NCBI GenBank assembly: GCA_021399445.1
Contig: JAJTUQ010000007.1
Coordinates: 744,001 to 808,000 of the forward strand
Source: Xylogone sp. PMI_703
Taxonomy: Eukaryota; Ascomycota; Leotiomycetes
Direction: 5' to 3'
DNA: 64,000 nt
The notes under the pieces are model-generated. The model had not been told where the DNA came from and searched no databases. It saw nothing but the letters and a program-made list of their open reading frames with translations. Position 1 is the stretch's first letter; each line of letters begins with the position of its first letter. Of this stretch, positions 23,259-34,993 are shown piece by piece. The position numbers and the translations under genes were made by a program.

Positions 23259-23967
23259 AGCGATATCTTCTGTCATTTCCTCCCAACACGGTAACCAACG
23301 ATGCGAAAGACGATTCGTTCCTAGCGGGTCCGCAGAATATCTCGCAGAGCATCAGAATTGCTTATATCTAGCTTCCCAACTATGGGATCTTGGTAGTTCT
23401 CCTATATCTCTGATGCCACAGTGCCTCTTTTTTGTTATCTCTTTTTTTACTAGTTAACTACCCTATCGGCGTTTGTCAGCAAAGGTTCTTGGGCATAGCA
23501 TGTCTATTTCCTCAATATTCACGCGGTGTGACGTAATTTCATACCGCTCAGCTTGGTTTCTCATTGCGATATGATATCAAATGAAGGTGAGGGAACATGA
23601 AGGCTGGGAGGGGGGAGAATGAGAGGTGGGGGATGAGAAAGGTAAAGGACGTGGGATCGTGGAATTTGGGCGTAAACATATTGATGGATAGGTCATACTT
23701 TGCTTGGACAAAAGAATGGAAACTCTGAATATAATTTGTGTTTTTTTGATGCTCTATTCATTAATGCGTGATGGGAGGTCTGGTTTGCTATGTGCTGCAT
23801 TTGATATAAAATCATTCCTTGTACGAACATGGGGTATCTTTAAATGCCTAGTCTAATGTCAGACGGAGGGGATTTGTGTCTTTAGAAATCCTCAAGCTTT
23901 TCCCCTCTAAACGCCGGTGTAATGCTAATAATGTACTTGAAGGAGACGTCTTTTTTCAAAATGGAGA
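23259..23967. other. Convergent 3' spacer
   Basis: About 0.7 kb between convergent genes, AT-rich in its distal half; nothing coding seen. Confidence 0.6.
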
Positions 23968-24531
23968 TTATTCATCGTCTCCAAAGCTTAACTTGATTTT
24001 CTTTCCTTTTTTACTCGATTTACCTCCCTTATCGACTTTCTTCCCCTCGGGTTTCGTCGCATCCTTATCTGTATTGCTGGCACTTTGCTCCGTCTTCTTT
24101 TCGTCTTTCTTCTGACTCACCGTTCTAGCCTCACCACCGTCATCATTATCATCCCCTTCTTCTCCATCATCGCCTCCACCAACGATCTTCCCAGCCTTCC
24201 TCTTCTTAACAGCTCCAATCTCAGCAATCTTCTCCTTCGTCCGCTCACTTGCTTCTCCAGCTGCAGTTTTCTCTCCCTCCCCCTCATCCGTATCTCTGCT
24301 ATCTTCCTGTTCCCGCTCCTCCCACTGCTTCTTCGTCAAGCTCTCACCACTCACCTCGTCGAACACCACGGGCTCGTCTTCTGCGTCCTCCTCGGCGTTC
24401 CGGGGCTTCTTGGGTCGTGCAATGGCGAATTCGTGGCGGCCGTCGCGCGAGGATTGGTTTGCTTGCATTCGCGCGAGGAAGGGCGGGAGGGTGCTGTCGT
24501 ATTGGAGGTTCTTGGAGGTGATTTTTGACAT
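23968..24531 (-). CDS. DUF4604 family protein
   Basis: One exon, 187 residues. It begins with the family signature MSKITSKNLQYDSTLPPFL followed by RMQANQ; then a region with EDEPVVFDEVSGESLTKKQWEE (about 50-75) and a long Lys/Glu/Asp/Gly-rich tail with poly-Lys blocks near the end (KSSKKGKKIKLSFGDDE). The C-terminal LSFGD(D/E) motif recurs in fungal members. DUF4604 proteins are small, hydrophilic and probably nuclear; I know of no established biochemical role. It is transcribed divergently from the mannosyltransferase gene and converges on the Taf14-like gene. Confidence 0.9.
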   Translation of the reverse strand: MSKITSKNLQYDSTLPPFLARMQANQSSRDGRHEFAIARPKKPRNAEEDAEDEPVVFDEVSGESLTKKQWEEREQEDSRDTDEGEGEKTAAGEASERTKEKIAEIGAVKKRKAGKIVGGGDDGEEGDDNDDGGEARTVSQKKDEKKTEQSASNTDKDATKPEGKKVDKGGKSSKKGKKIKLSFGDDE

Positions 24532-26209
24532 GGTGGGGTGAGGTAATTGGTGTTATGTATATATATGTTTTGTGTGTATCTTTCTCTTGCTCTCTCTTGT
24601 TCCTTTTTATATGTGGAGTATTTTGAAACTCAGAAGGGATTGAAGTGGTGCTGCGTGGGGTTGAATTAGGTGTTTTTGTATATAGCTGATGCCCTTTTTG
24701 AAGAGGGCGCTTTCTCACAAAAGTTGGATTGAGTGATGGTGGTTGTGGTTTGGCGGGTTAGTCAGGTACCCGGATTGTTGCATGAGCGAGTCGTTTGGTG
24801 GTGCGGTTGAGCCGCGCACGCCGCGGTGCTAGATAGCTGCAGTTACGGGTATCATTCGATCCGAATAATGAATGGACATAAGCACTTTTTTATTTAGTTT
24901 TGATGCACTTTAAATGTTATTTACTATTATGGAGAGGTTTGACTTGTCTCTAGATTTAACAATCAAATGTGGCATAATAGATCCTGATAGTGCGTTTTGC
25001 TATATCATGTATGTCGCACAGGTACGAGCAATGAGATATGGATGCTTACTCAGCAAAGCGAATCCGGCAATCGAGAAAATCGGCACGTGAGATCTAGAAA
25101 TCCCATGTCTTCGGTGGGTGGCCTTTGAGTGGGGCTTGGCAAGAGATTATGGGGCGTTGGGAAGAAGGAAAAGCAAGGAGCAATTGGTGTACGGTATTTT
25201 GATAGCTGTCCGGATGTACGGTAGGATGCCAGTGCGATTTCTCTCCTTTCTCGCTGGTGGATACTGGGTGGGAAAGTTCTAGCCCACGATCGCCCATTGC
25301 GGAAATGAACAAGATATGCGCGCTGTAATTGCAGTTTCTGAGAGAACGAGAGATCACTTTACATGGTAATGAATTCTACCAGCACAGTACTATATATATA
25401 CTTCGTGAAAAAAGCGAATCGGTCGTTGATAGACGCCGCACTGGGATTGTAAAGCCAAGCTCAAGAAAAAGCTTCTCCTGGATGGAGAAGATGATTATGT
25501 AATCCCGCAGTTTATCTGTCAAGGAAAAAAGGAGACAAGCGCCAAGACCCCTCCTTGCCGCTTTGGATTAGCCGATGTTAGCGCCGGGCCGGGGTGGTGG
25601 AAGGGGCAGCGAAGCGAACAAATAAAGTGGCTCGAGTGGCTCGACAGTGGCAGACGCACAGAAATCTGAGTGGCCCTCGTCAACATTGTTTCTCCTGTTC
25701 CGTATCAGTCCTGCCAGCGGCTCCTTGAGGTCTTGCTTGCTCGTGTTGTCCTCATCGGCCTCGACCCTTCTCTCTTCCGCCATCTCCTCCTCCACCACCA
25801 GCATCACCCACCACAACGCCCACCGCTACCGTTGCATGCAACTCTCCCCAGGCATCCCGAGATCTCGCCACGGCGCTTGGCAGCTGTTTGATTGAACGCG
25901 TAATCGGCAGCATTGCATTGGGGGTTCTCAGTGCCAATTTCTCGAGAAAACCTTCCTCTATCAAGTTCCTGCAGATACAACCAGGTTCTGGCCCATATCT
26001 TCGAAGAACCTCATTCCTTGGAGCTCACCTGCTCTACCGCCTCCTCGCTACTTCCATACTTGCTCAGGTCTGGCACCAAAACTTTTTTCAGTGGTGATTT
26101 TGGATACCAGATCTGTTTTTATATTCCCCTCTACGACGGCGAATATTCTCTTCCATATACCACATCCCACGAGGCGAGGTTGTCCACAGCCAGCCTCACC
26201 TCAGCTCCA
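24532..26209. other. Divergent promoter region
   Basis: About 1.7 kb between divergent genes. It includes a TGTACGGTA motif at about 25188 and a pyrimidine-rich zone (25.68-25.86 kb, plus strand) just before the mannosyltransferase leader. The mannosyltransferase frame remains open upstream to about 25.91 kb, but I prefer the ATG at 26210. Confidence 0.5.
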
Positions 26210-27959
26210 ATGAGCTTCGTACAGCGAGTGCTCCGGCGCACGCCGGCCTCGAGGCCAGTGCTGGCAGTTGATGAGACAACGAAACCCAGGAGCAGAATCC
26301 CACTTGCAACTGGCCTGGCCTTTTTTCGACGGCCTCTGCGGTTGCGAGGCAATTCCACCATTTCCATTCCTCTCGGCATCGTGCTTCTATTTCCATGCCT
26401 CGTTGTTATCTTAATATTAGTGCTCATTGTGCGACATCCCTCGTCATCGGTGAGCAAATTAATACCAGCTGGTGCACCACCAGCTATCAGGTAGGGACTT
26501 TCTCCAAATCTAATCTTACATGCTTGAGCTTGTAAACTGACAAAAATCAACTTTGGCAGAAAAATCAGTGAAGAACATGATAAGGTGTTTGCGACGGGAT
26601 GTTTAGACCCCGATACCTCGCAGCCGAGAGCCAATGCTGCTTTTGTGGTTTTGGCACGAAATAAGGAGTTGGAGGGAGTTATCCAGTCCCTTAAATCCAT
26701 TGAACGACATTTTAACAGGTGGTATCATTACCCCTATGTCTTCCTGAATGACGATGAGTTCAATTCCACCTTCAAGGAGACTGTTGCCAACTACACAAGT
26801 GCACCAGTTGAATTTGGCAAAATTGATCCTAGCATGTGGGGGTTCCCGGATTGGATTGATCCTAAGATCGCCAAGGAAGGCATTGCGAAACAAGGTGACC
26901 AGGCTATTATGTATGGCGGTATGGAAAGTTACCATGCCATGTGCAGATTCTACTCAGGGTTCGTTTCTCACCTGTGAATTGGATTTTGGTGTATACGTTA
27001 TTAATACATGAGTACAGGTTCTTCTATAAACACGAGCTTTTGCAGAAGTACGAGTGGTACTGGCGATTGGAGCCAGAGATCAAGTATTTCTGTGATATTA
27101 CCTAGTATGCCTACACCCCCCATTTCCAGTTACACAAGCTCTAACACCAGCCAGCGACCCATTCCTGAAGATGATCGAAGCAAACAAGACATATGGTTTC
27201 ACAATTGCGGTCAAGGAACTGAGAGAAACAGTCCCTAACATCTTCCGTTACGCCTCTGCCTATAAACGCATCAACAACTTCACCTCTCAGGGATTGTGGG
27301 AGATGTTTGCAGATCCTGTTGAAAAGCCAAAGGAGCCTTCGGAAGATGACCCGAATTACAAGCCCCCACTCCCAGAAGAAATTCTCCGAAGTGATCCTGG
27401 TCAATCCAAGCTGCCAGAAATCGATCTGGAAGGAATGGAAGGGGAGACATATAATATGTGCCATTTTTGGTCAAACTTCGAAATCGCAAGACTCAGTTGG
27501 TTCAGGAGTAAGGAATATGAAGACTTCTTCCAGATGATGGATCGTAGTGGTGGATTTTGGATGGAACGAGTAAGCCTGCTCTCCCTCTCTTTTAATACAA
27601 CTACTAACTGAATACAGTGGGGAGATGCTCCAATTCACTCGTTAGCGGCTGGTATTCTTCTTGCCCCTCGCGATATCCACTATTTCAGAGACTTTGGTTA
27701 CCGCCACACTACAATCCAACATTGCCCTGCAAATGCACCGTCTCGTCAAAAGTACAGACCCCCTTACCTTGAGATGACGACCCTAGATGAAAAGAAACGC
27801 AAAGAGGAGGATGAATACTGGGAGAACTGGGATCCCGTTAAGGAGAATGGCGTTGGCTGTCGATGTCGATGTGATACGGATATTGTCGATGTTGAAGGCA
27901 AGCAGGGAAGTTGTCTTGCTGAATGGGTGGAGGTGGCAGGTGGCTGGGCCAGCCCTTGA
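26210..27959 (+). CDS. GT15 alpha-1,2-mannosyltransferase (Kre2/Mnt1/Ktr family), 5 exons
   Basis: Exons 26210-26490, 26560-26958, 27018-27104, 27155-27569 and 27618-27959 give 507 residues. A basic N-terminal cytosolic tail precedes a signal-anchor helix (about residues 47-70: ISIPLGIVLLFPCLVVILIL), then a stem. The catalytic domain has the GT15 hallmarks ANAAFVVLARN, YPYVFLNDDEF, KYEWYWRLEPEIKYFCDI, FTIAVKELRETVPN, YNMCHFWSNFEIARL, YEDFFQMMDRSGGFWMERWGD, and the Cys-rich end GCRCRCDTD. Members are Golgi type II proteins that transfer mannose from GDP-Man in alpha-1,2 linkage during N- and O-glycan elongation, which shapes the cell wall. The conserved Glu of NFEI and the metal/nucleotide-binding EPEIKYFCD region are intact. 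Which Ktr subgroup it belongs to is not resolved; the long C-terminal insertion and Cys cluster resemble the Ktr4 type. Confidence 0.93.
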
Positions 27960-29056
27960 TTGCACGAATAACTCCTCAAAGCCCATAATATATGCAGGGT
28001 AATCCGGAGTCACCAACAGTGAAGGAGACCTGGGTGTATGATATGGAGGTAATACATGTGTTATGGAACCGAAAGGCGGGAGGGGAGGAGATCGCAAAAC
28101 GAGAAGAAATTGGTGATGACCCTGGTTTCTATGGTTTTGGTCTTCAACCTACTCTCTTTATCTTGACCTCGAAACCCGACTGCCCTCGGATTAATGACTT
28201 CTTACTGGATGCGCAAGGACAAGAAAAAGAGCAATACCATAATGGCATGGCTTGCATGACGGACATGGAACTTTTTAAAAAAGAGAAAAAAGAAGAAAAA
28301 TCATAGCTCCTTAATATTCCCCCACCCTGCGCGCATATTTTAGCTTTCTTGTATGAATGGAACGGAGAAATTTTCTTGGGGGCATGCATTGTGGCGTTTA
28401 TTCTGTTGTGCTCTTTTCTGTGTTTTCAACTTCTTCTCCGTTTTCCTGCCTCCTAAAGAGTTTCTATACAATTAACATTATATATACTATTAGAGATTAT
28501 TGTGTTTTTTCTTGAGGGGGGTTTTGGGTTTCCCGTGGACTGTGTGTGTGTGTGTGTATATGGTTGGGCTTTGAGAGCTGGGTTGTATATTTCCTGGGGT
28601 ACTCTGTTGCAGTTTTTCTCGATGTACCACAGAAAGAAAAACCTCCTAGTTAGACGAATGTGTGAATAGTTGATTATACCTTTGCACCTCTTAAAGTTCT
28701 ATATCTACTTCCAAAGACCTACTTAGCGGTCCTTATCTCCATGCCAGGAGTATGCATATATACATCAGATGTATGGACATGGCACATTCCACCATCTTAA
28801 GCCCTCTCCTTCGGTTCATTATATATGAGCTATACCATAACGCATCGTCCTCATCTCTCGTGCAAACCTCGGGGTATCACTTATGCTTTGCTCGGGATGA
28901 TTTTATCAACCCGAGATGCTGTTATGCTTTCAAAATCACAATGCCAGGCCCGCCCCCTTCCGTGACCTAATCCTCCACGTAACGACAATAATGCAATGTC
29001 TTTCTCGGAGAACTTATTGAAACACGCACACTTATTTCAGGACTTTTTACTTCTTC
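27960..29056. other. Convergent 3' spacer
   Basis: About 1.1 kb between the mannosyltransferase and the ZIP transporter. It contains a TG dinucleotide tract (28541-28556). An open frame at 27992-28306 has no recognisable domain and is more likely 3' UTR. Confidence 0.55.
28541..28556. repeat. (TG)n microsatellite
   Basis: About eight TG units followed by TATATGG in a 3' flank. Confidence 0.8.
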
Positions 29057-30485
29057 TCACGCCCATTTTCCGAGTAATGCCATGAGACCAGCACCAAAAC
29101 ACATGTTCAAAAAGGCAAATAGCATCATCTTGATTGATGCCTTTCGCATTTCTGGGTTGAACATGAATTCATGGGCCATGAGCTCGACAAGACCAGTATA
29201 GATCAGGATTCCTGCACTGATAGCATCAAACACCCCATTAACAATCAATGTTTTTGGGCTATTTGGAGAAAACGTAGTTCGAACGCCGAGACCAATGGCA
29301 ATAGCGATTGGTGTAGCAAAGCCGTATGCTATACCCAATGCCCATGGCATCCAGGATTTCTTCCTCGGCCACTGAGCTGTTGCTAACCGCGATCCAAGAC
29401 CAAGGCCTTCGAAAGTCTGGTGGAACACCAGGACAATGTATAACACATTGAATTCCTCGCCAGTAACAGCCAAAGTAAGCCCTATGAAGACCGAATGGAA
29501 TATGACTCCAAATTCCAGTATAAAAAGAGCCGTCATTTCTGCAGCAAAGTGATCTTCGTCTATTTGGTGGGTCCGTTGATGTCCTAGATGATCCTCGCCA
29601 CCAGGGGGATATGAGATATCATCCTCTCTGCCAGGAATACTTCTCTGGGTCTTGATTTTGTGATGGTCAGTATCATCATGTTGCTGAATACTGTCGTCTT
29701 CTGCAGAGGTAATGTTCCCATTACTGCCCCCTGCTGATGCAGTATGATCAGACATATGTAAAGAATCTACACCATACATATTAGTCAATAAATTTGAATA
29801 ACACCATAATGCAGTGAAAGCTAGTATTACCTTTTCGAGCTGCAGACCGCCGGGGCTGCTCCGTCTGGTCCATAACAGCTTCAAGACCATGGCCTGCTGC
29901 TTCCAGATCATGACTATGCCCACGCTCCCCAAACACATCGAACCTAGCAGCCATCAACTCAATGAAGAACATCACAAATATGGTCATCAGAGCTATTCCC
30001 TCTGCCCAATCGTACTCGGTAATTGGGCCAGACAAACATGGCGATGTTAATGCATCAACAGCTGGTGCGAGTAACTGTATTCGTCAGTAAGGAGTATCTT
30101 GACAAGCTATATGAACCATGCAAAATAAAACACCTCACGGGCGTCTGATCTAGTAGAGAATGGCCTCTACTGTGATTTCGTCTATGAAGGAGTTATAGCT
30201 TACATGTATGAAAGCTGTTGCAATAATAACGCCCGAGCCAAAGTATTTAGTGATGAAGAACGCTAAGGGAGGTACACGCAAGCGCTTTGTTCGAGCAGCC
30301 ATGATCGGTAGGAGAGCACCTAGGTATCAATCTATTAGCGTGCATTCCAGACAGCACCAAGGTGAATTCAGTATACCGAGTAGTGATCCAAAGCCAATCA
30401 CGAAGATTGAAGACACTCGTATTCCTATCCGTCCATCATAATCATTACCAGAGCTGCAGTCAATCTCGACGGTTTGGGCAGCCAT
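29057..30485 (-). CDS. ZIP-family zinc/metal transporter, 4 exons
   Basis: Exons 30485-30377, 30319-30204, 30074-29831 and about 29766-29057 join in phase to 392 residues. Predicted membrane helices: I (RVSSIFVIGFGSLLGAL), II (FFITKYFGSGVIIATAFIH), III (EGIALMTIFVMFFIELMAA), then a long hydrophilic loop (about 140-225) rich in His/Asp/Glu, which in ZIP proteins is a cytosolic metal sensor. Helix IV carries EFGVIFHSVFIGLTLAV and helix V HQTFEGLGLGSRL, the paired His-Ser and His/Glu residues that form the transport site. Helices VI-VIII follow and the protein ends LMALLGKWA. The arrangement matches plasma-membrane zinc importers of the Zrt1/Zrt2 group. The loop motif GEERGHSH is modest compared with high-affinity Zrt1, so zinc affinity is not predicted. 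I looked for a palindromic zinc-response element upstream and saw no convincing one. Confidence 0.93.
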
Positions 30486-32096
30486 GATTGCGAGCCGCGC
30501 TTCAAATGCTAGAGTGCCGGCCTTGTCCACCTCTCGTTCCCACCTCCCCAGAGATCTGGTATGCCTGCACGGAAGCCGTCGTGGATTGTTGATTCTACAA
30601 TTACCAGTTCAAACGAGAAGCTGGCCGTATGACAATGGAGGCCACGATCGTCCAGCAAGGTCTGTTGATAAGAGTCGGCGGCTGACAAATCTCTCTACCA
30701 CTGAGCATTCGGCTGTGGTTGAGGAAGTCTATCCCACGATATAGAGGCCGGAATATTAAACGGACTTCGCAATTTGAAATGGACTCGACGACAAGTGTGT
30801 TTTTAGAGCCGGGACAGCTACAATCAAGAAAGTAGATGCTTGGTAAGCCGTAACGCGCCAGGGACGAGGTCCTTGAGGCCGCGGTACAGATTCACCCGTC
30901 GAGCGCACTTTTTACAACAACGAAGGGAAGGAATGAAAGAGAAAACACAAAATATTCTCGTTTCTAATCATGAAGATAGCGTGATCAAATGAGAGGCAGG
31001 ATAATGTCACCCAGCAAGCCCAATGGGGGCGTGGGTGTGCTGGAGGGGCAGGTGCAGGATTTGCGTGCGGACACCTTGATGGGTACCTGCCTCATTCTAA
31101 CCTCGAGACGGTTCCACCAGCTCGTTGATGGACAAGACCCGCACACGCGCCCGCACGATTGAATTCATAAATTTCATAAAACTCATAAAACATTTCAACA
31201 TGAGGCCAACTAGCCAGACGATCACTCTCTTGCGTCGTTCCATCCACTTTTGCTTCGTTGGAAATTCGCAATCCTTGGGTCTCTCAGCCTTGCTGAAAGA
31301 CAGTGTCATGACTAATGCTTCTTGGGAGCCTTGCTCGGCGTGCACTTTTTAATTAATGCCCAGCAACAGGCGTGAGGTGACCGCATTGTGCATTGTGTGA
31401 CGCTGACATGCAAAGAGACCCTTGGCTCACCGTTTTGCATCACCGGCATCGATGATAGAGATCATTATGCTGATTGTGAAAGCGGCTCTCAAGTTTCTAG
31501 ATGGATGGAGTTGTAGGATCGATGCTCTGAGAATCGAGCAGGAGAGTTGCCTTGTGCTGATTTCTTGCCCGGGAGTTACCCACCAGGGAGACTCGTCTGG
31601 ATGCAGGGTCGCAGCCAACCGCTTGTGAAAGATGTCATTGACCGACATCGGATTGCAAGGCACGCAAGGCTACCTTCATAAGTCGCAGGCAAAGCAGGTA
31701 TTGTTCTCTGTTCTACTTTACATCGTTCTTATATTGGGCGACATCTAGGACGCGCATTAGTAAGGCCTGAGACCGAACTGTTCCCTAGCACTCGTCTTAT
31801 CTTCAGCTTCTGGCTTCATTATCTTGTCATCCTAGCGATATCAGGTCATTAGTCTTCGGCTAGCCTTTCCGTACCATGGAATATCTTGTCAACTGACAGA
31901 TAATCTTTACAGCTAAGATTCCAAGATGGATATTGTGTAGAGGGATTTTGTCATAGCTTCCCCACAATTCTTAAACCCAACGAACATGACCAGCTTTTAG
32001 GTCATGTTTCAGTGGCTTGTTTAAGGGGATCTCCTTCCAAAAGAAGTTTTACGGATTAAGGTTTTCTCCTACAGAAGGAGTGTCAAGCAGCTGGCC
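30486..32096. other. Gene-free spacer
   Basis: About 1.6 kb between the ZIP promoter and the end of Mdm10 (both minus strand). Several short frames, none convincing; no tRNA or repeat recognised. Confidence 0.55.
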
Positions 32097-33336
32097 TCAT
32101 GACGAGTACTGTAACTCTAGTCCCAGGGCCCGGAATGGCTGATCCTTGCGATGCATATCGATGGATGTCCCAAGTGTGAACATGATCTCCTTGAGCTTTC
32201 CCTCCCATAGCAGACCAATCCTCCAATTCTGATCCACCCGAGCTTTCAGAACTCCGGCGACTTCTTCCGGTTGCTTTTCTGCTGGTTCAATAATATCGTC
32301 TAGCTTCCAGGCCAGCTTAGATGCCATGCTTCGTTCAAACTTCTTTTCTGGCTTTCGCTTCTTTCTCCATAATTCAAATCCCAGATTCAAATCACTTTCA
32401 TAGCTATAGACGTTGAAGTCAAACTTAGAGCACAGAGCCAGGTATTTACCCGCTTTCACCGCATATGTGGTGCTCAAATTGCCCATGAGGGGATTCACAG
32501 TCAAAGTGGCCGTTAATGGTATTCCTTTATGCGTGGGTAGTGTAGCATATCTGCCACCAAAACTCACACCACCAGACTTATTCAAGCTGCCATAATAAAA
32601 CTCCGCGCCAGCACTAAATCGTCCGTAGAAACGATCTTCCATTCTCGGTGGCTCCGTGGCATCTTTTCTGGGATCTCTTCCAAAATTATAGAGACCTCTG
32701 AGGCCGATGAGACCACCATCCGTCGAGTACAACGCCTCAGCGCTGTATTTTCCCACGTCACAATGCCAGCTGGCAAGTACCATGCCTCCATTTCGCAAAC
32801 GACTGTCACTCACAGCAGAAAACTTTATCTGTTGCGTAGGTGAAAGCCGCCTGAGATATAATGCTTCCAACACACTCTGGGGCAGATATAATCGTGCATA
32901 GAGTAATGTGTCATGTTCATCAATTCTCTTTCCTCCTTGCCATTCCTCCACCATCCATGCTTCTTGGGGCGTTTTCAACTCCTGTATCTGCTTATATCCT
33001 TGCACAACATCGTGAAGATCGATCTTCCCACTTTGCGCCACTGTCTTCAAGGGAAGAGAACTGTAGAGGTAGGAGAGTGAGCCATCTACGACCCCAACAC
33101 TACCTAGAGCATATGAGGCCGCAAAATTTGGCGAGGAAAGGGACGATAACCTCAATCGTAGGCCACGGGGGGTTTCAAATTCGAGCAAAGCTATAGCATA
33201 TCTTCAGTACGACAATTCAATTGGGTAAGAAGAGCATACCTCTAGCTGTTGCAGTCAGTTGAGGATATGAATTCTCCTGAGTCCAATGAGTCGCGGAGTA
33301 GAATGCCTGTTGGACATATTCCATGAACTCCAACAT
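32097..33336 (-). CDS. mdm10: Mitochondrial distribution and morphology protein 10 (ERMES subunit), 2 exons
   Basis: Exons 33336-33240 and 33190-32097 give 396 residues. The N-terminus [18 protein letters not shown] and the sequence [19 protein letters not shown] with [20 protein letters not shown] are characteristic of Mdm10. Later segments ([29 protein letters not shown], and the C-terminal [12 protein letters not shown]) are amphipathic strands of the mitochondrial outer-membrane beta-barrel. The last residues form the sorting beta-signal. Mdm10 anchors the ER-mitochondria encounter structure (with Mmm1, Mdm12, Mdm34) and also binds the SAM complex. There is no cleavable presequence, as expected. 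It shares a 260-bp head-to-head promoter with Mrt4. Length is within the range of filamentous-fungal Mdm10. Confidence 0.95.
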
Positions 33337-33596
33337 ATCTTAATAGAAGTTGGATAGAAAATCTCGTGGTCACACAATTTCTGCATCACTATATAGAAAA
33401 GCGGTTTGAGAGCTATTCAACTCTCTGGTCGAGCCTACGAGCTCCCATGGTCATCGATCGGATGCGGAGCTATGTATTGCCGGTATCCCACCACACTAAA
33501 CCTAAATAAGTTTATCGGACAATTAGCGTCGAAATAATTATCTTCAACGAAATACTGAATTTCATCTCAAGAGTCGAAAATCACATAACCAACACA
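33337..33596. promoter_or_regulatory. Bidirectional promoter mdm10 / mrt4
   Basis: Only 260 bp separates the two divergent start codons, so both promoters and leaders lie here. AT-rich with no strong known motif that I can name. Confidence 0.7.
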
Positions 33597-34427
33597 ATGC
33601 CGAAATCTAAGCGAGCGAGAGTCGTCCATCTGACCAAGGCTGATAAGAAGGGCAAGGAATTAAAGGAAAAGCTCTTCAACAATGTGCGAGAATGTCTTGA
33701 TCAATACCAGCACTGCTTCGTCTTTTCCGTAGAGAATATGCGCAACACGTACCTCAAGGAGGTACGAGCTGAATTTTCCGACAGCAGGTTTGTCTACGAT
33801 CCAAATCCGCCATGTCAATAGCAATTGCTAAATGATAACCCCGTACGTCTAGAATCTCCTTCGGCAAAACCAAAGTCATGGCAAAGGCGCTCGGTACAAC
33901 GCCAGAAGAAGAATACCAGCCATCAACGCACCTCCTCTCAAAATACGTGACCGGCGATGTCGGCCTTCTCTTCACAAATCGCGAGCCCGCCGACGTCATT
34001 GAGTACTTCTCCAACTTTTCGAAGACAGACTTCGCCAGAGCCGGCACCGTGGCGACGAGAGAGTTTACCATCCCCTCAGGCATCGTGTACTCACTGGGAG
34101 GGGAAATTGATTCTAGCGAGGACGTGCCAATGGCACACAACTTGGAGCCGGAATTGCGAAGGTTGAATGTGCCAACTTCGCTGACTAAAGGGAAGATTAC
34201 GCTTGAGAACCCTTACACAGTATGCAAGGAAGGGGATACGCTTGATAGTCGCCAGACCAGATTGCTAAAATTGTTCGGGGTCGCAACAAGCGATTTTATG
34301 ATTAAGCTAATCGCGTGAGTATTTTTCTTCCCCGTGGTTTTTGTGGATATCGAAACTGACCCAATTGGATAGTTACTGGAGTGCTGCAAGCGGCGAGGTT
34401 ACTGAAGTACAGGCAGAGGACGAGTAG
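33597..34427 (+). CDS. mrt4: Ribosome assembly factor Mrt4 (P0-like), 3 exons
   Basis: Exons 33597-33787, 33853-34314 and 34373-34427 give 235 residues. It begins [21 protein letters not shown], the standard Mrt4 start, followed by a uL10/P0-type rRNA-binding fold: [65 protein letters not shown] and [16 protein letters not shown]. It lacks the P0 stalk tail that would bind P1/P2, as expected for Mrt4. Mrt4 occupies the P0 site on nuclear pre-60S particles and is exchanged for P0 during maturation. The short acidic C-terminal end is complete. Confidence 0.95.
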
Positions 34428-34993
34428 ACCTGTGAATTATTGGTCGCGCGTGTTTATTTTTCCTATTACTACTCCTATTTCTATTATACAGTCAAGGGAC
34501 TATGACCGGCGTTGGCGGGCGCATATGTTGATTATGGAACTCAAAAGGACGACTGCTCAGGTCTACATTATCCCATCTTACCAACTTATTTCCACCAATT
34601 TGAAAAAGTACAAGTCAGACGTAGCTATGAAACTAGAGTTAGATGGTCAGACGGTGCACTGCCTTACCTCTGACCTTGCTTCCAGAACAAAATGAAAAAA
34701 ACAAAAGAAGCCTTGAAAATCTACCCGCCATTGAACCCGATATATAGCCCTGCTTGAGTTATGGGCTTGAGCCATGGTAGGTGTCGTGAGTTGTGACTAA
34801 TACAAAGCGAAGAACTGATACCTTCCGCTGAAAAAACGTGAATTATCGGGGGTTTGGTTCGGCGAGTTCATGGTGATCGCCATATTACCTTGCTGATAAT
34901 GCATGGTGAAGTCGCTTACCCCTTAACAGAGGGAGGGAAGATTGAATACTCGAGAAACCCACCCAGGATATAATCCTCTGATAGTAGCTTGTC
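34428..34993. other. Convergent 3' spacer
   Basis: About 0.57 kb between Mrt4 and U1-70K 3' ends; nothing else seen. Confidence 0.6.

Noticed and set aside
27992..28306. 104-codon frame just after the mannosyltransferase stop
   Set aside because: The mannosyltransferase ends with a normal family C-terminus, and this frame has no domain or promoter; treated as 3' UTR.
30841..30880. Possible zinc-response element upstream of the ZIP gene (CCTCAAGGAC)
   Set aside because: Only partly matches the ACCTTNAAGGT palindrome and lacks one half; not convincing.
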